Source of the DNA: Gelatoporia subvermispora B
Lineage: Eukaryota > Basidiomycota > Agaricomycetes > Polyporales > Gelatoporiaceae
Assembly (NCBI GenBank): GCA_000320605.2
Contig: KB445792.1
Location: 2,237,581 to 2,301,580, forward strand
Reading direction: 5' to 3'
DNA: 64,000 nt
How positions within the stretch are numbered: position 1 is the first letter of the stretch; every line of letters begins with the position of its first letter. Made by a program: the position numbers and the translations under genes. The notes under the pieces were generated by a model. That model was not told the DNA's origin, did not search any database, and was given only the letters and a program-made list of their open reading frames with translations. Positions 57,603 to 64,000 of this stretch are shown piece by piece.

Positions 57603-58030
57603 ACCTACAAGACTGTGAATTGGGACTGTGCCGAAGTCGTACAGTGGGGTTTAGAAAACTAATCTCTCCTAATCCCCCTTTCGGAGATAGCGCGTCCCTA
57701 CTGGAATCGCCACTTTCAAAGTGCAGAGATGTATGATATACTGTTCTTGCATCACTTTGCCGTCTGTGAGATTTGGATCCAGTTCTGATTCATACACCTC
57801 CAATATGACTGATCGGAATGATGGTATCGTTGATGCCCGATGTCTTGGTTGATGTACTGGTCTCAATGTTATATTACGAGTTTCTTGATGTGTTTGTTCG
57901 AACGTGGATGCAACAATTTGTAAGAACAAAATGAGATTGCAGAGGTATCATTGCAAGAAATGCGGATATCAACGAACGAGCTATACGACAGTACACGGAT
58001 GTCCTTGACTCCGAACGACAATGATATCAA
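57603..58030. other. Convergent intergenic region
   Basis: About 430 bp between the 3' ends of the RecQ and protease 2 genes. No coding signal. Confidence 0.55.
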
Positions 58031-59558
58031 TCAGGCCAATTGAGCAAAACCGACAGCATTTTGGTCAAAAGAGAACGCAGTGTACACGTTCTTCATCCAG
58101 CTGAAGAGATGTAGCTTGAGAAAAATCGCAACTGACACAAAGACAACGTATACATACCTGTCACCGAAGAGCCAGACATTGCTGCCGAGACCGAGGTCCT
58201 GACCGGCGAGAGCACCGACACACTGGCCTGAACCCTCAGCAGTCTCACCAAGGTTGAAGCTGTGACAACGTTGTCAGCAAACAATCCCGATTTTCTCAGT
58301 CGCTTTCATTTACTTAGCGGAGGTCATCGGCCATTGCTGGCCACCCCAGCTGAAAGCGACGGCAGGGGTCGAGTTGCATGGGTATGAGTAGTATCCACTG
58401 TTCTGGTCGAACACCGCCGAACCCGGGATAGCAGCATAGAAGGTCTGCACATCGCTGGGAGGACCGTACATGATGGTGGTACCAGAGTCAATGATAGTCT
58501 GGAAGCCAGACGTGACGGTGGTCCCGTTCACGATGGCGCTCGCACCGCCAATTTGCCAGAAACCATTCGAGGACGAAAGGGTGTGGTACTCAATGGAACC
58601 TTTGAAGAGAGAAGAATCGGTGCCTCCGAGGTAGAGCTCCGAACCACTCGATGCCAGCTTGAAGCCGAACTCAGATGAAGGGACGGCTTTCTCGTTTGAC
58701 GCCGTCACGAAGAAGGGGTTCTAAGTGTATACAACACATCAGGCCTGTTCACGAACGTAACGAGTCGTGGATGGCACACCTGTCTCAGGTTGGAGAGCGG
58801 AGGGAATGCAAGCCCAATTAGACCATCAGTCGGGTCTGCCTGGAACTCCTGGGATTCGGAGGTTACAGCCGAGAAGGTCTGGTTGGTAGCACTAATACCG
58901 GCAATGGTGACTAGGATACATATGAGATACAGTCTTGGCGTTATCTGATGCAGCTTACCGGTGTCGGTGTAGATGTTGCCCGACGCGGTCGACCCGTCGC
59001 CGTATTGAATCGTGAAATTGCCGCTCTGCTGGTGGCTCGTGGAGGACGAGGCGGCGTTGTAGGTGTGCTTACTGCCACAGCTGGTGCAGGAAGACGACGG
59101 CACCCAAAGATCGGAGGATCCAGTGTCCATATCGACGAGGAAAGTCTGCCCCGGAGTACCGATAGTCAGCTGACCCGCCCACTCCAAGTCACTGTCCTCG
59201 TCCGTCAGAGCCTCCTTCTGACGCTTGTTCAGGTGAATGGGGAGACTGGCGAGGGGAAGGATCTGTGAACCCTCCGCGAAGACAGACTCGCCGAGGTTAG
59301 TGGCGATGTTGATCAGGTTCTGGCGATGCTTGCTGTATAACCGCGCCATGAGCGCATATAGCGACCCTCGCGAGGGGCAACTCACTTCTTCGTCTTCACC
59401 GTCTCACGGAGCGCCTTCTCCAAGTTGAAAGAGCCATCGGACTTCGTCAACGAGCCACGCTTGTTCAGAGGGATTCGGATGCCGCTCTCAACGGTGATGG
59501 GACTGGCGGAAGCAATCAACGCCAGCGCGACTGTAACAAGGGAAGCTTTGCAGAACAT
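58031..59558 (-). CDS. Secreted aspartic protease (polyporopepsin type) 2
   Basis: Second copy of the A1-family protease, with the same exon plan as the one at 31 kb. Signal peptide MFCKASLVTVALALIASASP, then a propeptide with dibasic sites (LNKRGSLTKSDG and HLNKRQKEAL). Catalytic motifs are VDMDTGSSDLWVPSSS and IIDSGTTIMYGPP, with flap YGDGSTASG. The end reads SNVWLFGD, MKNVYTAFSFDQNAVGFAQL and TGA at 58031-58033. N-glycosylation sequons (NGT, NQT, NST) are more frequent than in copy 1. About 420 residues. Predicted extracellular and complete. Confidence 0.93.
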
Positions 59559-60404
59559 TATGAATAAAGGACAGGTACGGGGAAGGAGTGTCGGTGGCCT
59601 CGCTGGGTCGGAGGCGTAGCTGAAAGTCGGAGGCACGGATATGGTCAGTGAATCATCACAAGCCGACTATAAGTATACGTCGGAGGGGCGGGAGTCGGAA
59701 CAACAGTGCGAAGAAGGGCTGTTGCCGCGCTGACGGCTAATTGATTGTGTGCAGATGGAGGCTTTGCGTTTGGTGCGTCTGGTGCGGTTGGTGCCACCGC
59801 TTCTCGTCCGCTTCTACGGCTCTCTCATGCATCGGCTATGATTATGCTGGGCTCCCAAGTGTATATCTTGTGCACAGGCTTGCACGACACGTACTACGGA
59901 TGCGAAAGTTTTGTTATGTTAAGACAACGCATGAGTAAAGCATACGAACTGCTGAATGTTGGACAGTCTGATATCATCTTCGTCATTATTGAAGGGAACG
60001 TCCCGTAGCGACGAGATCGCGTGCAGATGGTTGCAATCTGCAACCAGGTCCCTGCAGGTACTTTTCACGGATACGGAACGGTCCTTTCGGGTTCGTCAGC
60101 TGACTCCGAACGGCTTCGAGCAGTGCATGGAAACAGCCAGCGTTATGAGGCGTAATGACAAGCATGAAGGGATGTGCCAACGAATCCGGGCGCCGGCGCT
60201 TGCCACTGTTCGCAGGAACAACGCCGCGTTAAAATCGCCGAGTCAAGAATATACATTTTCAGGCGCCCCTCCTCGGGGGTACAACAGCGACATGAGTACC
60301 GGATTGCGCCTGTGCGAATAGGAAGGCGTTCAAGCCTAAAGTATACACTGGATGAAGAAGAATACACTGTGCATGCAACATAGGCATATAGTCCTTTTTC
60401 TATA
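59559..60404. other. Intergenic, no gene recognised
   Basis: About 850 bp. A 121-codon plus-strand frame (59956-60321) starts with ATG but has no domain or splice support; it overlaps a minus-strand frame of similar length. Confidence 0.5.
59668..59677 (-). promoter_or_regulatory. TATA-like box of protease 2
   Basis: TATACTTATA on the minus strand, about 110 nt upstream of the protease ATG. Positional inference. Confidence 0.35.
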
Positions 60405-61297
60405 TTAAAGACCTCGTCCTCGTCCCCTGCGAGGTGCCGCGGGGCTCGTCAGTAAATGTCAAGACAGCTCGTAGCACCGAAACTCACCTGCCCCGTGCCC
60501 GGTAAGGAGCATACCCAAACGAACCTCTGTACCCACCACGGAACCCGCCGCGGTAGCCACCCCTCCCTCGTCCACGGTTGTACCCTGGTACGTTTGTCCG
60601 CTTTGCCGTCACCTATAGACGAATGAGCGCTACACTGGCGAGCATACAGCATAAGCCATACCTTGATCAGGCGACCCCGGAAGAGGGAGTTGTCCATGGC
60701 CGTTGCAGCATCTACATGCTCCGGTTCTGCGAACTCGACGTATGCATACCTGCGATGCGTAGCGTTGTAAGCGCAAAGCGTGGAACCAGATGCTAGATAT
60801 GACGTACCCCTTAGGGTGTCCGGTGAATTTGTCACATAGGATCGTCACTCGGTTGATCACTCCGCATGACTGGAAGTGAACTTGTATCTCTTCCGGTGTT
60901 GCTGAGTAGTCCACCTGAGAATACGTTCAGCCAAATTGGGAGACCGACTGAAAGTTATGCACGCACGTTCCCCACGAATATACTGCGGCTGTCTGCTGCT
61001 GCCTTGTCTTCCTCAGTCTCCATCGGCACACCGGTGTCTCCTGGCTCAGAACCGCTCCTCTCCGCCTTCTCCGCTGCTGCCTGGAGCTCCCGCAACTTGT
61101 TTGCCTCGCGCTCCATCTCCTCCACCCTCTGCTTCATGAGCTGAATTTCCTGATTATCCGACCGTCATCTCGTCAGTATCAGGCTTCTGTGAAAGTGAAA
61201 GGGTGTCCATGCGCACCTTGGACTCCTCCTCCTCATTCTCGTCCAGTATAGTTTCTGACTCGACATTGGTCGGAGTTGTCTCTACGACGTCGGCCAT
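60405..61297 (-). CDS. PAB2: Nuclear poly(A)-binding protein 2 (Pab2/PABPN1 type)
   Basis: Binds nuclear poly(A) tails, controls tail length and links to the exosome in fission yeast. The acidic N-terminus starts [21 protein letters not shown] coiled-coil follows ([20 protein letters not shown]), then a single RRM over three exons: RSIFVGN with [35 protein letters not shown] and [20 protein letters not shown]. After LFRGRLIKV comes [20 protein letters not shown] and an Arg/Gly/Tyr-rich tail, a likely site of arginine methylation. The last exon gives only GRGRGL and TAA at 60405-60407. Layout and size (about 200 residues) are exactly those of the family. Confidence 0.93.
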
Positions 61298-61523
61298 CTT
61301 GACGAGCGAATATGCGGTGGTGCACGAGCAGGAAAGTTTCGGCGGCAAGCCTCGTGTGACGAAGAGATCGTGACTTTGACATTTCCACGTGACCTCATTT
61401 TCGATCGCCAGGTTTGCCACAAACGCGTCGACGCGTTTTCTTCGCCGTTACCGGTTGCCTCATCGTTTGTGTGTCTCTTTCTCAAGACTCTCTTTCACGT
61501 TACCGCCGGAAGATTGTGAGAAA

Positions 61524-63029
61524 ATGAACAGACGCATGGGATGGGAAGCTATCGCCGGCGTGGGTGGAGGTGCCATCTCCAGGGAGGCACAGAAGAAGTG
61601 AGTGTGACTGTTAAACACGTCGCGGGACGCGCTCAGAATGGTTGGCATCACATTTTAATCAGCCTTGAGAAAGGAGAAGAGCTCTGCAGAAAACGGAAAC
61701 CAGATAAAGCTCTTCCATACTTGATGAAAGCCATGGAAGGAGGCAACAACTTAGATGCATGTGTGCAACTAGCTTTCCTCATGCCCAACGTAGACATGTC
61801 CATAGATCTGCTCAGGAATGCAGAGGCGAAAGGTATCCGTCTCTACATGCAGGCATAACTTCTCTCAGGTGCTCAGCACATGACATTCAGGTCGTGAGAA
61901 CCTCCTCCGCATTTTCGGTCCCAGGTGCTTCGACGACAGTGGCGATCACGTTGGACACTTCTGGGGCATCCTCGAGACGCGTCCGTACATGCGTGTTTTG
62001 CAGGCCAAAGTCCGCATCTACATCGAAGCGAAGCAATTTGCAAATGCTGCGTACGTGCCAACATAGTTCAGGCACCCATCTTTCTCAACTCTGATTGCGG
62101 GGTCCCATCTCAGCGAGACCATCATTGAGATGCTCCGTCTGTGCCCAGGCGACAATCTCGGCCAGCGCGACTCGCTAGGAAGCGTGCTCCTCAAGGCGGG
62201 CCGCCCGGCAGACGCGCTCTCCTTTATACAGACATGGCTCCAGCCCGAGACCATGCGGACAGGGGAGCCGCCCGAGCGCGGTGGGTGCGTCTTTAAGATC
62301 CCGTTCAAGACCCCTTTGTCGCCGGAGCGCGCAGAGGCGCTCGGAGAGTACTGCAAGGCCGACATGGCGTACTCGGGTGCACTCGCTGCGTACAAGCTAT
62401 GGGGCGACTGCGAACTCGCGCGTCAGTACCTGCGGGTCGGCGCGCGGCAGAACTCGTACGTCCTCGTCAAGGTCCTCGCCAAGGTCGAGCAGCCGCGTGA
62501 GTGCCAGGCGGACTTGTGTCCGTGCCGCCCGCCAAACTCTAACACCGTACGGACGTCCAGGGAATTTGAATAACACACCCCGGCAGCAGAATGGGCCAGA
62601 AGATGCGCATGACTACTTGTGGCTGGCACAGGACCTGTGGATGGCCCCGGACGTCTGGGCGTGGGCCGACGGCGATGCGGAGGCGAAGGCGTTCACGCTT
62701 AGAATATGCTGCCGCAAGAGCTGTGGCAAGCGCGAAGACAAGCCCGCACTCTTCAAACGCTGCGGCGGGTGTAAAGAGGCCATTTATTGCTCACAAGCCT
62801 GCCAGAAGTTGGACTGGCCCGCCCACAGACGAGGTAAGCACCGCGAATCTTGACCTTCCTCCGACACTCAGCACTCACGTGTGCACCTATTGCAGGCTGC
62901 AAAGAGTCCCAGCAGATGAAGGAGATCCAGCGCGCCATGTGGCTCGGCAAGCCGCTGCCCAAGACTGACATCCCTGTCGTGTCAGCAGAGTTCACTCCAA
63001 ACGGAATCGTTTCCACGTTTTACGACTGA
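61524..63029 (+). CDS. MYND zinc-finger protein
   Basis: Predicted protein with a C-terminal MYND finger, a protein-interaction module. It starts MNRRMGWEAIAGVGGGAISR. After a short intron it gives GWHHILISLEKGEELCRKRK and LPYLMKAMEGGNNLDACVQL, which look like helical (Sel1/TPR-like) repeats. A middle block has LGQRDSLGSVLLKAGRPADA and EYCKADMAYSGALAAYKLWG. The MYND finger begins CCRKSCGKREDKPALFKRC and continues GCKEAIYCSQACQKLDWPAH, then RRGC. The end is NGIVSTFYD with TGA at 63027-63029. Similar proteins are abundant in Agaricomycetes and mostly uncharacterised. The splice around 62505-62590 was chosen by frame. Confidence 0.82.
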
Positions 63030-63606
63030 GGATCGCCACGAGTCAAGTAGTCACACCAGGCGCGAAGGCCTTCTGGCATACACGTATTCGAAGTAGACCG
63101 GTTCCGTCTCGCTTCTCTTCTGTGCAGAAGTCCGGCCGCAGTAGCGACATTGCCCTAAATTGCCCTGATCTGCGCTCTCCGCAATCTTGAAAATTTCATC
63201 GCCGTCTTCTTGTTTCCTGGCAACTCGCTTGTAGATATAATGTAACAGTATGTAAATACGGAGACTGTAACTAAGTAATGACAACATCGGGTGTACGCTA
63301 GAGAATGACAGAACTTCGTGATGATACAATGCATGACTTCCGCGGCGGGGGGACGAACAGGGTGCGAGATAAGGGCGCGACGGGGAAGTCTGAACGATAG
63401 AGTGGCGAATAGCTTAGATAGCAACTAAGAAAGCGTGAGCGTGACGAGACATGAGCAAGGTAGACCTTTGCAATATACTTTTCTCCCACCACAGGGCAGG
63501 GCTATAATTGTCGGAGCTGTAGAGTGAAGGGCGAACGATTATTCGGTCGTGTGATTCTCTACTGTGGAGCCGCGGGCGGCCGCGGATAGCCGCATTTATG
63601 GGCTGT
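63030..63606. other. Convergent intergenic region
   Basis: About 580 bp between two converging genes. Minus-strand frames here have no recognisable content. Confidence 0.5.
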
Positions 63607-64000
63607 TCAGTATGACCATTCCAAGAATGCTTCATCGAAGTCGAACTCGCGTTGGTCAGGGTCAGGCTCAACCAGTCGAGGCGTGACCGGCGGGGAGACC
63701 CACTCCTTCTCGACGCACGCCGACTTGGAGCAAAACGAGGAGGGCGCCTTCGGGCGGTGCTCCCAGTGCATGCCGGAGAGCTCAAATGAGGCGAGGGCGG
63801 GGAGTGATGCGAGTGTTGCAGCAATGCGGGGGTAGAATGTCTGTGGGCGGGTGAGGTCAATTGGCACTGGAGCTATCACAAGGGATCAAAGGCACGCACC
63901 AAGTCAGGCGCGTCCCAGAACGCGCTCGTTGTCATCAAGCGCAGACACACCAGGTCCGAAAACGCACCGGCGAGGACCTCGAGCATCTGCGCGGGCGACG
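63607..64000 (-). CDS. 3' end of an unidentified gene, partial (possible F-box/LRR protein)
   Basis: The gene runs out of the window on its 5' side. Reading inward, an exon with AQMLEVLAGAFSDLVCLRLM ends near 63890 at a GTGCGT donor. The next exon gives PVPIDLTRPQTFYPRIAATL and ALASFELSGMHWEHRPKAP, then an acidic end with REFDFDEAFLEWSY and a stop at 63607. Leucine-spaced phrases such as LVCLRL and LASFEL recall the C-terminal halves of fungal F-box proteins. Identity stays open. Confidence 0.45.

Noticed and set aside
59956..60321. 121-codon plus-strand frame with ATG
   Set aside because: A reverse-strand frame is equally open and no domain or splice signals support it.

Overview
The window is nuclear DNA of a filamentous basidiomycete, most likely an agaricomycete close to the Polyporales. 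Genes are split by many 40-70 nt GT-AG introns with CTNAC-like branch points. Two secreted aspartic proteases are of the polyporopepsin type, F-box genes are present, and the conserved proteins read as fungal orthologues. No rRNA, tRNA, CRISPR or autonomous transposon was recognised. Exons were joined by eye from frame, splice signals and family knowledge, so some 5' and 3' ends are provisional.

Left flank (0.9-9.5 kb): proteasome alpha-2, 1-Cys peroxiredoxin and the CTD phosphatase Ssu72 on the minus strand, then an F-box protein (plus) and a short-chain dehydrogenase (minus).

Middle (9.7-30.9 kb): a low-density, accessory-looking region with eight paralogous genes of a family I do not recognise, here called A-H. 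A-D lie on the minus strand and E-H on the plus strand, on either side of a stress-type MAPK-activated kinase (Srk1/Rck2 family, 19.6-22.2 kb). Each paralogue has a variable first exon, a second exon that is exactly 31 codons in six of the eight, a W-P-A/I-x2-Y exon, a variable linker and a C-terminal helical domain of about 65 residues that recalls SAM-like folds. The gaps hold a long near-perfect hairpin, two related minisatellites and a possible non-autonomous inverted-repeat element.

Right flank (31-64 kb): polyporopepsin 1, Elongator subunit Elp2, an eIF4A-like protein that has lost most helicase motifs, an RRM protein, SmF and NC2-beta (divergent pair), a Mak32-like PfkB protein with two GC-AG introns, a phosphopantetheinyl transferase, an Ivy1-like BAR protein, mitochondrial aspartyl-tRNA synthetase, a RecQ helicase, polyporopepsin 2, a Pab2-type poly(A)-binding protein, a MYND-finger protein and the 3' end of a gene that leaves the window.

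The flanks are mostly housekeeping functions: protein turnover, transcription and RNA processing, translation and tRNA modification, and DNA repair. The A-H array is the part that looks lineage-specific and undescribed. The pseudo-helicase at 38-41 kb is the second most unusual gene.
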